DNA of 64,000 nucleotides from contig AP031382.1 of NCBI GenBank assembly GCA_040371205.1, positions 2,663,562-2,727,561 of the forward strand. Reading direction: 5' to 3'. The number at the start of each line of letters is the position of its first letter. Position 1 is the first letter of the stretch. Positions 38,851 through 47,054 of the stretch are shown here, piece after piece. Both the position numbers and the translations under genes were made by a program. The notes under the pieces are model-generated. The model did not search any database. It worked only from the letters and a program-made list of their open reading frames with translations, and had not been told where the DNA came from. This DNA is from Rhodanobacter sp. Its GTDB lineage: Bacteria; Pseudomonadota; Gammaproteobacteria; Xanthomonadales; Rhodanobacteraceae.

Positions 38851-40398
38851 ATGGCCATCCAGAATCCACCCGTTTCGCAAACACGGTCGTTCAGCACCGT
38901 CTTCCTGATCGAGATGTGGGAGCGCTTCGGCTTCTACGGCATGCAGGTGCTGATGGTCACCTACATGATGAAGAAGCTGGGCTTCATCGACACCAAGGCG
39001 AACCTGGTCTGGGGCGCGGCGGCGGCGCTGATCTATGTGACGCCGGCGATCGGCGGCTGGGTGGGCGACAAGCTGATCGGCACCCGCCGCACCATGCGCA
39101 TCGGCGCGATGGTGCTGATGCTGGGTTATGCGCTGCTGTGGATTCCCACCGACAACGCTTCGTTCCTGTACATCGCGCTGGGTGTGATCATCGTCGGCAA
39201 CGGCATGTTCAAGCCGAACGCCGGCAACCTGGTGCGCAAGATCTATGAAGGCGACGACAGCAAGATCGACAGCGCCTTCACCATCTACTACATGGCGGTG
39301 AACATCGGCTCGACCATCTCGATGCTGCTCACGCCGTGGATCCGCGACTACGTGGGCAACCACGTCAGCGACGACTGGGGCTGGCACACCGCCTTCGGCA
39401 CCTGCGCGGTCGGCCTGCTGCTGGGCCTGGCCAATTACGCGCTGATGAGCCGTACGCTCAAGCACATCGGCTCGCCGGCCGACAATGCGCCCGTCGACCT
39501 GAAGAAGCTGGCCGGAGTGCTGGGCGGCGCCATCGCGCTGGTGTTCGTCTCCGCCTTCATCCTCAACAACGAAACGGTGGCGCGCATCTGCGTATATGCC
39601 GCCGGCGTGGTCGTGCTAGGCATCTTCGTCCACTTAATCCGTTCCAGCCACCGGGACGAACGCGCCGGCCTGATCGCCGCGCTGGTGCTGGTGGTACAAA
39701 CGATCTTCTTCTTCATCTTCTACCAGCAGATGTCCACCTCGCTGAACCTGTTCGCGCAGAAGAACGTGAACCTGGACTTCAGCCTGTTCGGCTGGCACGT
39801 CCTCACCTGGATCCCGGAGCAGTTCCAGTCGCTCAACGCGATCTGGATCGTGCTGCTCAGCCCGGTGCTGGTCTTCATCTACAACTCGCTCGGCCGCCTG
39901 GGCAAGGACCCGTCGGTCGCCGCCAAGTTCGCCTGGGGCTTCGCGGCGGTCGCCGCCGGCTTCTTCATCTACGGCGTCGGCGCCAAGTGGGCGGTGCACG
40001 GCCAGGTGTCGTCGTGGATCATGGTATGGGGCTACGGCCTGTACTCGCTGGGCGAGCTGCTGGTGTCCGGCCTGGGCCTGGCGATGATCGCCCGCTACGT
40101 GCCCGAGCGCATGGGCGGCTTCATGATGGGCGCCTACTTCGTGGCCTCGGGCATCTCGCAGTACCTGGGCAGCGTGGTCGCCAACTACGCGCACATCCCC
40201 GAGGGCCTCACCGATCCGGTGCAGTCGCTGGACATCTACACCAGCCTGTTCAACAAGCTCGGCTTCGTCGGCGTGGGCTGCACGGTGGTCGCCATGGCCG
40301 TGCTGCCGCTGATGAAGAAGCTGTCGGCCAGCCACGCCGACGTGGCGAACCGCGAACCGCTGCCCGCCGTGCGCAGCGAGGAATTCGATACGCCCTGA
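38851..40398 (+). CDS. POT/PTR-family proton-coupled oligopeptide transporter
   Basis: A 515-residue inner-membrane symporter with about 14 spans that imports di- and tripeptides with protons. The proton-coupling motif ExxER is seen as FLIEMWERFGFYGMQVLM (residues 18-35). PTR signatures VTPAIGGWVGDKLIGTRR and the later FTIYYMAVNIGSTISMLLTPW are present. The start MAIQNPPVSQ at 38851 is preferred over an upstream extension that would have no transporter-like sequence. The periplasmic peptidases encoded in this window could supply its substrates, which is inference. RegB/RegA genes follow. Confidence 0.94.
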   Translation: MAIQNPPVSQTRSFSTVFLIEMWERFGFYGMQVLMVTYMMKKLGFIDTKANLVWGAAAALIYVTPAIGGWVGDKLIGTRRTMRIGAMVLMLGYALLWIPTDNASFLYIALGVIIVGNGMFKPNAGNLVRKIYEGDDSKIDSAFTIYYMAVNIGSTISMLLTPWIRDYVGNHVSDDWGWHTAFGTCAVGLLLGLANYALMSRTLKHIGSPADNAPVDLKKLAGVLGGAIALVFVSAFILNNETVARICVYAAGVVVLGIFVHLIRSSHRDERAGLIAALVLVVQTIFFFIFYQQMSTSLNLFAQKNVNLDFSLFGWHVLTWIPEQFQSLNAIWIVLLSPVLVFIYNSLGRLGKDPSVAAKFAWGFAAVAAGFFIYGVGAKWAVHGQVSSWIMVWGYGLYSLGELLVSGLGLAMIARYVPERMGGFMMGAYFVASGISQYLGSVVANYAHIPEGLTDPVQSLDIYTSLFNKLGFVGVGCTVVAMAVLPLMKKLSASHADVANREPLPAVRSEEFDTP

Positions 40399-40453
40399 TC
40401 GCGCGGCCGCCGGACCGCCCCATGCGGCGATCCGGCGGCGCGTGGTGAATCGC

Positions 40454-41728
40454 ATGCCACACCGCTACATCAAGCACCGCATCGGCCCGTTCGCGCTGGC
40501 GCGCACGCTGGCTTGGCTGCGGTTGTGCGCCATCGGCGGGCAATGCATCGCCGTGCTGGTCTGCGCGCTGTGGCTGCACCTGCCGATACCGCTGCTGCCG
40601 CTGCTGTGCTGCATCGGCCTGCTGGCGGTGTTCTCGGTACTGGCGGCGTGGCGCCTGGGCCTGGCGTGGCCGGTGGGCGAATCGGAGGCCATCGCCCACG
40701 TCGGCGTGGACATCCTGGTACTGGGCGTCCTGCTGTACTTCACCGGCGGCGACAACAACCCCTTCATCACCCTGCTGGTGGTTCCCATCGCGCTGGCCGC
40801 CGCCGCCCTGTCGATCCGCGCCGTGTTGGCCGTGGCCGCCATCGCCGTGCTGGCCTACCTGCTGCTGTTGCGCCAGCACATGCCGCTGCCGGCGCCGGAC
40901 GGCGCGCGCGACCACGGCTTCGAACTGCACGTGGTCGGCATGGGCGTGAACCTCGTCATCACCGCGCTGCTGCTCGGCTTCTTCATCAACCGGCTGGCGC
41001 GCGCGCTGCGCATGCAGCAACTCGCCACGCAGCGCATCCATGAGCGCGCGATGCGCGACGAAGGCATCCTCGCCATCGCCACCCAGGCCGCCGGCGCCGC
41101 CCACGAACTCAACACGCCGCTCTCCACCATGCGCACCCTGCTGCCCGAGCTGCGCCGCGAACACGCCGGCGACGCCGCGCTGGCCGAGGATCTCAGCCTG
41201 CTCGAAGGACAGGTGGACCGCTGCCGCGACATCCTGCGCGAGATGGTGGCGTTCGGCCAGGCCCAGCTTTCGCAGGAGCCCGAGCGGCTCGACATGACGC
41301 AGTTCCTGCACGGCTGCGCCGAACGCTTTCAGCTGCTGCATCCGGAAGCGGAACTGGATCTGCAGCTCGACGACGGTATCGCGCACCTTCCGCTGCGCGC
41401 GCCGCCCGGCCTGCGCCACGCGCTGCTGAACCTGTTGAACAATGCCGCCGACGCTTCCGCCCAGCGCGACCAGCGCGAGGTGCTGCTGCAAGTCGAACGC
41501 GAAGGCGGCTGGCTGCAGTTCACCGTGATCGACCGCGGCCCCGGTTTCGCCAGCGCCGGAAGCCGCGCGCGGCTGGGCCAGTCGCAGAAGCAGGGTGGCC
41601 TCGGCCTCGGCCTCACGCTGGCCGAAGCCACGGCCGAGCGCCTCGACGGCGAACTGCTGACGCGCAACACCGACGGCGGCGCCGTGGCCTGCCTGCGCCT
41701 GCCGCTGGCGGCCGTCTCGCGGCATTGA
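40454..41728 (+). CDS. RegB/PrrB-type redox-sensing histidine kinase
   Basis: A 424-residue membrane kinase. Six hydrophobic spans occupy residues 15-180, with the RegB quinone-sensing motif GGDNNPFIT at 98-106. The H-box AAHELNTPLSTM contains the phospho-acceptor H217. The redox box GQVDRCRDIL includes C257, aligning with the Cys that controls RegB dimerisation. The ATP-binding domain has LLNLLNNAADAS (N box) and RGPGFA and GLGLGLTLAEATAE (G boxes). It should sense respiratory redox state and phosphorylate the next gene's product. The ATG at 40454 is used; GTG codons at 40442/40445 are alternatives. Confidence 0.93.
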   Translation: MPHRYIKHRIGPFALARTLAWLRLCAIGGQCIAVLVCALWLHLPIPLLPLLCCIGLLAVFSVLAAWRLGLAWPVGESEAIAHVGVDILVLGVLLYFTGGDNNPFITLLVVPIALAAAALSIRAVLAVAAIAVLAYLLLLRQHMPLPAPDGARDHGFELHVVGMGVNLVITALLLGFFINRLARALRMQQLATQRIHERAMRDEGILAIATQAAGAAHELNTPLSTMRTLLPELRREHAGDAALAEDLSLLEGQVDRCRDILREMVAFGQAQLSQEPERLDMTQFLHGCAERFQLLHPEAELDLQLDDGIAHLPLRAPPGLRHALLNLLNNAADASAQRDQREVLLQVEREGGWLQFTVIDRGPGFASAGSRARLGQSQKQGGLGLGLTLAEATAERLDGELLTRNTDGGAVACLRLPLAAVSRH

Positions 41729-41779
41729 GCCGCACCCCGCACGCGTGCAACTCACATGGGCTGCGGCGAAAATACGCAG

Positions 41780-42367
41780 ATGAACGAACACGCCAGCCCT
41801 GACGCCCACCCACTGCTGCTGGTGGACGACGATGCCACCTTCGTGCGCGTGCTGGGCCGCGCGCTGGCTTCGCGCAACTTCCAGGTGATCCCAGCCACCA
41901 ACCTCGCCGACGCGCGCGCGCTGGCGCGCCGCCACCAGCCGCACTATTGCGTGCTCGACCTCAAGCTCGGCGAGGAAAACGGCCTGCGCCTGATTCCCGA
42001 ACTGCACGCACTGGTGCCGGGCATGCGCGTGCTGCTGCTTACCGGCTATGCCTCCATCGCCACCGCGGTGGAAGCGATCAAGCGCGGCGCGCACGACTAT
42101 CTCGCCAAGCCGGTGGACGCCGACGCCGTAGTGCGCGCCCTGCTCGACGGCGACGGCAACGCGGAGGGCGAGGGCGAAGACCTGCCCGACACCCCCGAGG
42201 CGCCGCTGGCGCTGCGCCGGCTGGAGTGGGAGCACATCCAGCGCGTGCTTACCGAGTGCGACGGCAACATCTCGGAAACCGCACGCCGGCTCGGCATGCA
42301 TCGCCGCACCCTGCAGCGCAAGCTCAGCAAGCACCCGGTGCGCGAGCGGCCGGACGGCGGCGATTGA
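41780..42367 (+). CDS. RegA/PrrA-type response regulator
   Basis: A 195-residue regulator: receiver domain (residues 10-125) with DDD at 16-18, phospho-acceptor D60 in CVLDLKLGEENGL, Thr in LLLTGYAS and Lys in DYLAKPVDA, then a short acidic linker and a Fis-type HTH (LEWEHIQRVLTECDGNISETARRLGMHRRTLQRKL). This compact architecture is specific to the RegA/PrrA/ActR family, global regulators of respiration and redox-dependent genes. It follows its kinase by 51 bases. An ATG eight codons upstream (41756) is the alternative start. Confidence 0.93.
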   Translation: MNEHASPDAHPLLLVDDDATFVRVLGRALASRNFQVIPATNLADARALARRHQPHYCVLDLKLGEENGLRLIPELHALVPGMRVLLLTGYASIATAVEAIKRGAHDYLAKPVDADAVVRALLDGDGNAEGEGEDLPDTPEAPLALRRLEWEHIQRVLTECDGNISETARRLGMHRRTLQRKLSKHPVRERPDGGD

Positions 42368-42412
42368 TCGCCACGCCTGCCGCCGGGCCGCGATCGGCCA
42401 GCGCGCTACGCT

Positions 42413-42428
42413 CGCCGGCAAACCGGCG
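42413..42428. terminator. Weak hairpin between regA-like and isoaspartyl peptidase genes
   Basis: CGCCGG-CAAA-CCGGCG, a 6-bp stem with a 4-base loop in the 120-base convergent gap. No T-run; a tentative terminator for the RegB/RegA pair. Confidence 0.4.
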
Positions 42429-42487
42429 GCTTGCCGCACCGGCGCCAACCGCATGGGCGTCTCGGCGTTCCCGCGCAGGATGCGCGG

Positions 42488-43555
42488 CTACGGCTGACTC
42501 GCGGCCGCATCGCCCGTACTGGCGGCCGCTGCAGGCACCGGCGGCGCGGACGTGCCGTCGTCCTCGTCGCCGTAGATCGCCACGTGCGGCACGCCGCTGG
42601 CATCGATCCAGCCGCGGTACATGCCGTCGGTGTTGAACGGGATGGCGATGGCGCCGTGCACGTCCAGCGCGATGGCGCCGCCGCTGCCGCCCATCGCGGG
42701 AATCTCCTGGTTGATCACCACCGCGGCGGCGCGCTTGATCGGCACGCGCATGTCGCTCACCTGCATGCAGATCGCGTGCGCGGCCACGGTGCGGATGTAG
42801 AACTCGCCCCAGCCGGTGGCGGATACCGCGCAGTCGCTGTTCGCGTAGGTACCGGCGCCGATGATCGGCGAATCGCCGATGCGCCCCCAGCGTTTGTCGA
42901 CGATGCCGCCGGTGGAGGTGCCGGCCGCAAGATGTCCCTGCACGTCCAGCGCCACCGCGCCCACGGTGCCGAAATGGCCGTCGTCCTCGCCGTCGCCGCG
43001 GGACTTGCCGATGGCGTCTTCCTTGAGCGCCTTCTGCAACTGCTGCCAACGCTCGTCGGTGCGGAAATAGGACGGATCGACCAGCGGCATGCCGATGCTC
43101 TGCGCGAATGCCTCCGCGCCATGGCCGGAAAGCATCACGTAGGGCGTCTTTTCCATCACCGCGCGTGCCAGCAGGATCGGATTTCTGATCCGCTCCACGC
43201 CGGCCACCGCGCCCGCGCGGCGCGTGTCGCCGTCCATGATCGCCGCGTCCAGCGCGTTCTTCCCGTCATGGGTGAACACCGCGCCCTTGCCGGCGTTGAA
43301 GTTCGGATCGTCCTCCAGCACCACGATGGCCGCGCTCACCGCATCCACCGCGCTCTTGCCGGCCTTGAGCTGGGCGTAGCCGTCCAGCAGCGCCTTCGTC
43401 AGCGCCGCGCGTATCGCCTTCTCCTTCGCCGGAGGCAGGTCGTGCCCGATGGCCCCGGCGCCGCCATGGATCACCAGCACGGGCGGCACCGCGGCGTGGC
43501 TCATCGCGGCGACTCCGAGGGCGGCAAGGGCAGGCAGCAGGCGACGCGCTTTCAC
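42488..43555 (-). CDS. Exported isoaspartyl peptidase / plant-type L-asparaginase
   Basis: A 355-residue Ntn-hydrolase precursor that self-cleaves into alpha and beta chains and removes isoaspartyl residues or asparagine. A signal peptide (residues 1-25, ending SHA-A) places it in the periplasm. VLVIHGGAGAI opens the alpha chain; NFNAGKGAVFTHDGKNALDAAIMDG is conserved. The cleavage site and nucleophile Thr lie in DDGHFGTVGAVALD, with substrate loops GRIGDSPIIGAGTYA and GSGGAIALD. The start is GTG 43555, preceded by AGGGAAAGAG; no ATG is suitably placed. The Ala/Thr-rich C-terminal tail is extra. Confidence 0.92.
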   Translation of the reverse strand: MKARRLLPALAALGVAAMSHAAVPPVLVIHGGAGAIGHDLPPAKEKAIRAALTKALLDGYAQLKAGKSAVDAVSAAIVVLEDDPNFNAGKGAVFTHDGKNALDAAIMDGDTRRAGAVAGVERIRNPILLARAVMEKTPYVMLSGHGAEAFAQSIGMPLVDPSYFRTDERWQQLQKALKEDAIGKSRGDGEDDGHFGTVGAVALDVQGHLAAGTSTGGIVDKRWGRIGDSPIIGAGTYANSDCAVSATGWGEFYIRTVAAHAICMQVSDMRVPIKRAAAVVINQEIPAMGGSGGAIALDVHGAIAIPFNTDGMYRGWIDASGVPHVAIYGDEDDGTSAPPVPAAAASTGDAAASQP

Positions 43556-43605
43556 GGGACTCTTTCCCTGAGGATCAATGGGAAAAGTATAGCGAGCCGC
43601 TTTCG

Positions 43606-45153
43606 TCACTTGGGTTCGAAGCGCACCTGCTTGCCCTCGAATACCGGCTTCATGTCGGCGAGATCGGCCAGTCGCTGCATGGCGACACCTGCGGGCATGT
43701 CGTTGAACGACAACCTGGCCGAGGCATTGCCCAAGGCATCCGGATTCACGAGCGTCCAGCCGGTCGTGGCTGCCAGTGCTTCCGCCACCACGCGTACCGA
43801 AGCATGCCTGGCGTGCTCGGTGACCTTCGCCGGAGATGTTCCCGCATCCATGCGTGCCGGACAACCAAGAAGTGGAGTCACCTCGATGGCGTAGTCGTGG
43901 ACGCCATCCTTGCCCTTGCCAGCCGCGCGCACCGATTCGCCGAGCCGGGCATCCAGCCGATTCTTCGCAACCAGCTTGCCGGCCACCGTCATCGCGACAT
44001 CGATACGAAGCCGGTTCTCACTCTCGGGCGTCGGTATGACATCGATCTTCCAGCCATGCATGGCTGCCGTGCCGGTCTTGCCTGGCGCCATGCACAACGC
44101 CAGCGTCATCCTCTCGGTATGCCGGGCATGGCCGTTGTCCGTGCCCTGCTCCACCTTCATGCTCAACTGGTACTCGATAGCCGCTTTCGCACCGCTTGCC
44201 GCCCCTTGCGCTGGAATGCTGGCGGCATAGACCGAACCGGCCACGACCACCGCCATCCCACAGATGGCGATGATGCCGGCATGGCGACGCGGACGACTTG
44301 GGGCGGACAATTTCAACATGGCGATACGCTCCGTGAGTGGATGACGGGGTGACCAACTGCAGCCCACCGGCAACGCGAACGCGGCCGGCTGGGTCTTCAA
44401 CATCGCGTTCGCATAGCTGCGGCGCTCGGTGCCGTGTTCGCGCAGCACGGCGGCGTCGCAGGCCAGCTCCTGGTCGTGGCGCAACGCGGCCAGCGCCCAC
44501 CAGGCCAGCGGGTGGAACCACAGCGGCGCGAGCAGGGCATGCGCCAGCAGGCTCCACCAGCCATCGCCGCGACGTGCGTGCGCGCTCTCGTGGGCAAGGA
44601 TCAGCGCCTGCTCGGTGGCGTCGTAGCGCTCGTGGAAATCCGCGGGCAGCACGATACGGCTGCGCCATGCGCCGACCAGCGCCGGACCGATGTCGGCGTC
44701 CGCGGCGCGCCACACCGGCCAGCGCAGCGACGCCTGCGGCAACGGCGTGGCGCCTTGCAGCCGTCGGTGGTAGCGATGCTGCGCGACCGCCGCGAGCACG
44801 AGCGCCGACAGCAGGCCCGCCAGCCACAGCAGCATGGCCGCAACGCGCACGTCGAAGCCGTGGGCGCTGCCCGCCGCCGGCAATGACGCGGTCACGGCGG
44901 AGGTGACCGCATACACCAGCGGCGGCAGGGGCGCAGGCGCCGCGACGGCATGCGGCAACTGGCTGGCCAGCACGGCCAGCAGCGGCAGCAGCCACAGCTG
45001 GAAGGCGCGTTCCGCCCCGAACCCGCGCCGGCACGGCCTGCGCAGCACGGCAACGAGCAACGCAGCCGCGGTGAACGCCAGCAGGGCCAGCCAACCGTGT
45101 GCGGCCCAGGCCAGCGCCAACGGTTCGAGAACCGGCATGCGCAGGTCACTCAT
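43606..45153 (-). CDS. M56-family (BlaR1/MecR1-like) membrane metallopeptidase with STN-like C-terminus
   Basis: A 515-residue protein. Four N-terminal membrane spans frame an M56 gluzincin domain with HESAH motif in ALILAHESAHARRGDGWW near residue 190 and the third ligand region DQELACDAAVLREHG. A further span lies at about 292-312 (IIAICGMAVVVAGSVYA). Instead of a beta-lactam sensor, the periplasmic part (315-515) ends in a short beta-alpha fold, VRVVAEALAATTGWTLVN then LSFNDMPAGVAMQRLADLADM, resembling STN domains of secretins and TonB receptors. It overlaps the BlaI-like gene by eight bases. It probably relays an envelope signal by cleaving that repressor. Confidence 0.88.
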   Translation of the reverse strand: MSDLRMPVLEPLALAWAAHGWLALLAFTAAALLVAVLRRPCRRGFGAERAFQLWLLPLLAVLASQLPHAVAAPAPLPPLVYAVTSAVTASLPAAGSAHGFDVRVAAMLLWLAGLLSALVLAAVAQHRYHRRLQGATPLPQASLRWPVWRAADADIGPALVGAWRSRIVLPADFHERYDATEQALILAHESAHARRGDGWWSLLAHALLAPLWFHPLAWWALAALRHDQELACDAAVLREHGTERRSYANAMLKTQPAAFALPVGCSWSPRHPLTERIAMLKLSAPSRPRRHAGIIAICGMAVVVAGSVYAASIPAQGAASGAKAAIEYQLSMKVEQGTDNGHARHTERMTLALCMAPGKTGTAAMHGWKIDVIPTPESENRLRIDVAMTVAGKLVAKNRLDARLGESVRAAGKGKDGVHDYAIEVTPLLGCPARMDAGTSPAKVTEHARHASVRVVAEALAATTGWTLVNPDALGNASARLSFNDMPAGVAMQRLADLADMKPVFEGKQVRFEPK

Positions 45154-45511
45154 GGTCCAGCTCCTGCAGCAACTTGCGCAGCTCGGCGATGTCCTTCTTC
45201 GACAGCTTGCGCTGCTCGGAGAAGTGCGCCACCAGCGGCGCCACGCGGCCGTCGAACAGGCGGTCGAGCAGGCCTTTGCTCTCCTGCGAGACGTATTTCT
45301 CGCGGCTCAGCAGCGGCGTGTAGAGATAGCGGCGACCGTCCTTCTCGGCCTTCACCGCCTTCTTCTTCAGCAAGCGGTTGAGCAGGGACTTCACCGTGCC
45401 TTCCTGCCAGCCCTGTGCCGGGCCGACCTCGGCGAGGATCTCCTCCGCGCTGCGCGGCGCCGTGCGCCACAGCACCTCCATCACCACCGCTTCCGCTTCG
45501 CTGACTGCCAT
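45146..45511 (-). CDS. BlaI/MecI-family transcriptional repressor
   Basis: A 121-residue winged-helix repressor. N-terminal HTH: SEAEAVVMEVLWRTAPRSAEEILAEV, recognition helix in WQEGTVKSLLNRLLKKKAV, and wing AEKDGRRYLYTPLLSREKY, the classic BlaI pattern; the C-terminal third is the dimerisation helix pair. Two palindromic TTTAC-type operators overlap its own promoter. The M56 protein encoded next is the expected protease that inactivates it. Target genes besides itself are unknown; the divergent CoA-transferase gene could be one, since the operators lie between them. Confidence 0.92.
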   Translation of the reverse strand: MAVSEAEAVVMEVLWRTAPRSAEEILAEVGPAQGWQEGTVKSLLNRLLKKKAVKAEKDGRRYLYTPLLSREKYVSQESKGLLDRLFDGRVAPLVAHFSEQRKLSKKDIAELRKLLQELDHE

Positions 45512-45521
45512 GGCATCACCG

Positions 45522-45534
45522 TTTACGCGTGTAA
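45522..45534. promoter_or_regulatory. BlaI-type operator 1
   Basis: TTTACGCGTGTAA, an imperfect palindrome (TTAC/GTAA arms) 11 bases before the repressor start. It matches the site at 45546 in spacing and sequence, and the general BlaI/MecI form TACA-N-TGTA loosely. It lies in the leader of the repressor gene. Confidence 0.6.
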
Positions 45535-45543
45535 TTGAATTGA

Positions 45544-45572
45544 TGTTTACATGCGTAAATGATTGGCGTCAA
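45544..45572 (-). promoter_or_regulatory. Promoter of the BlaI/M56 operon
   Basis: On the minus strand TTGACG (45572-45567) is a near-consensus -35 box; 17 bases on, TAAACA (45549-45544) is a weak -10 box. Operator 2 lies between and over these elements, so repressor binding would exclude RNA polymerase. Confidence 0.55.
45546..45559. promoter_or_regulatory. BlaI-type operator 2
   Basis: TTTACATGCGTAAA, a 14-bp palindrome with one mismatch pair, 24 bp from operator 1. Both share TTTACRYG and the arm GTAA. The paired arrangement suggests cooperative binding of two repressor dimers. Confidence 0.65.
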
Positions 45573-45654
45573 GCGCCCGAAACCTCGTACAAAACGGCCG
45601 GGCGGCAATCCGTCGTATCCTAAGCGGCTGTCACCCCTGCACGAAGGCAAGGCA

Positions 45655-47013
45655 ATGAACAAGGTCCACGCTACGGCGGCCCAGGCGCTCGACGGCCTGC
45701 TGTTCGACACCATGACGATCGCGGCCGGCGGCTTCGGCCTGTGCGGCATCCCGGAAAACCTGATCGCCGCCCTGCTCGCGGCCGGCACCAGGGAACTCAC
45801 CATCGTCGGCAACAACGCCGGCGTGGACGACTTCGGCATGGGCCCGCTGCTCAAGACGCGGCAGGTGAAGCGCGTGTACGCCTCCTACGTGGGCGAGAAC
45901 AAGGAATTCGAACGCCAGGTGCTGGCCGGCGAACTGGAACTGCACCTGGTGCCGCAGGGCACGCTGGCCGAGAAGCTGCGCGCCGGCGGCGCGGGCATCC
46001 CGGGCTTCTATACGCGCACCGCCTTCGGCACCAAGCTGGCCGAAGGCAAGGAAACCAAGGTGTTCGACGGCAAGGAGTACGTGCTGGAGGAAGCCATCCG
46101 CGCCGACGTTTCCATCGTCAAGGCCTGGAAGGGCGACCGCCTCGGCAACCTGGTGTTCCGCGAGACCGCGCGCAACTTCAACCCGATGATCGCCACCTGC
46201 GGCATGGTCTGCGTGGCCGAGGTGGAGGAACTGGTCGAGGTGGGCACGCTGGACCCGAACAACATCCACGTGCCGGGCATCTACGTCGACCGCATCATCC
46301 AGGGGCCGTCGTACGAGAAGCGCATCGAGATCCGCACGCTGGCCGGCGCCAACAGCGGCAAGGAAAGCGCCACCCGCATCGCGATGGCGCAGCGCGCCGC
46401 GAAGGAACTGCGCGACGGTTTCTACGTGAACCTCGGCATCGGCATCCCGACCCTGGTGGCCAACTACATCCCGGAAGGCATGGACGTGGTGCTGCAATCG
46501 GAGAACGGCCTGCTCGGCATCGGCCCGTTCCCGACCGAGGACCAGGTCGACCCCGACCTGATCAATGCCGGCAAGCAGACCATCACCACCCTGCCCGGCT
46601 CCAGCTTCTTCTCCAGCGCCGAGTCGTTCGCGATGATCCGCGGCGGCCACATCGACCTGTCGATCCTCGGCGGCATGGAGGTCTCGGTCACCGGCGACCT
46701 CGCCAACTGGATGGTGCCCGGCAAGATGGTGAAGGGACCGGGCGGCGCGATGGACCTGGTCAGCGGCGTGCGCCGCGTGGTGGTGCTGATGGAGCACTGC
46801 GCGAAGGACGGTTCACCCAAGATCAAGCCGCAGTGCGACCTGCCGATCACCGGCAAGGAATGCGTGGACCTGATCATCACCGACCTGTGCGTGTTCGCGG
46901 TCGAGAAGGGCAAGGGTCTCATCCTGGTCGAGCTGCACGAAGGCGTGTCGCTGGACGACGTGAAGGCGAAGACGGGCTGCGCGTTCGCGGTCAGCCCGTC
47001 GTTGCAGGCGTAA
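45655..47013 (+). CDS. Single-chain 3-oxoacid (succinyl-CoA:acetoacetate) CoA-transferase
   Basis: A 452-residue fusion of the A and B chains that are separate proteins (ScoA/ScoB, LpsI/LpsJ) in most bacteria; the order A-B matches mitochondrial SCOT. The A part (1-235) has [32 protein letters not shown] and [14 protein letters not shown] short linker ([12 protein letters not shown]) leads to the B part with [19 protein letters not shown], the active-site Glu in [13 protein letters not shown], and [14 protein letters not shown]. It activates acetoacetate with succinyl-CoA for ketone-body or polyhydroxybutyrate use. The start is ATG 45655, after GAAGG. It is divergent from the BlaI-like gene. 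Confidence 0.94.
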   Translation: MNKVHATAAQALDGLLFDTMTIAAGGFGLCGIPENLIAALLAAGTRELTIVGNNAGVDDFGMGPLLKTRQVKRVYASYVGENKEFERQVLAGELELHLVPQGTLAEKLRAGGAGIPGFYTRTAFGTKLAEGKETKVFDGKEYVLEEAIRADVSIVKAWKGDRLGNLVFRETARNFNPMIATCGMVCVAEVEELVEVGTLDPNNIHVPGIYVDRIIQGPSYEKRIEIRTLAGANSGKESATRIAMAQRAAKELRDGFYVNLGIGIPTLVANYIPEGMDVVLQSENGLLGIGPFPTEDQVDPDLINAGKQTITTLPGSSFFSSAESFAMIRGGHIDLSILGGMEVSVTGDLANWMVPGKMVKGPGGAMDLVSGVRRVVVLMEHCAKDGSPKIKPQCDLPITGKECVDLIITDLCVFAVEKGKGLILVELHEGVSLDDVKAKTGCAFAVSPSLQA

Positions 47014-47025
47014 GAAGCGTCAAGG

Positions 47026-47052
47026 CCCGCCGCGCGAATGCGCCGCGGCGGG
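47026..47052. terminator. Hairpin between CoA-transferase and response regulator genes
   Basis: A 9-bp stem CCCGCCGCG/CGCGGCGGG in the 41-base gap of two convergent genes, reaching the last stop region. It is strong but without a T-run; probably terminates both. Confidence 0.6.
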
Positions 47053-47054
47053 AC

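Noticed and set aside
42488-43555. Isoaspartyl peptidase and the short asparaginase-like protein as parts of one pathway island
   Set aside because: They belong to unrelated folds, lie 30 kb apart and are in unrelated neighbourhoods.
42488-43864. N-terminal extension of the isoaspartyl peptidase to an ATG at 43864
   Set aside because: It would run through the M56 gene's 3' end and hide the signal peptide that begins at GTG 43555.
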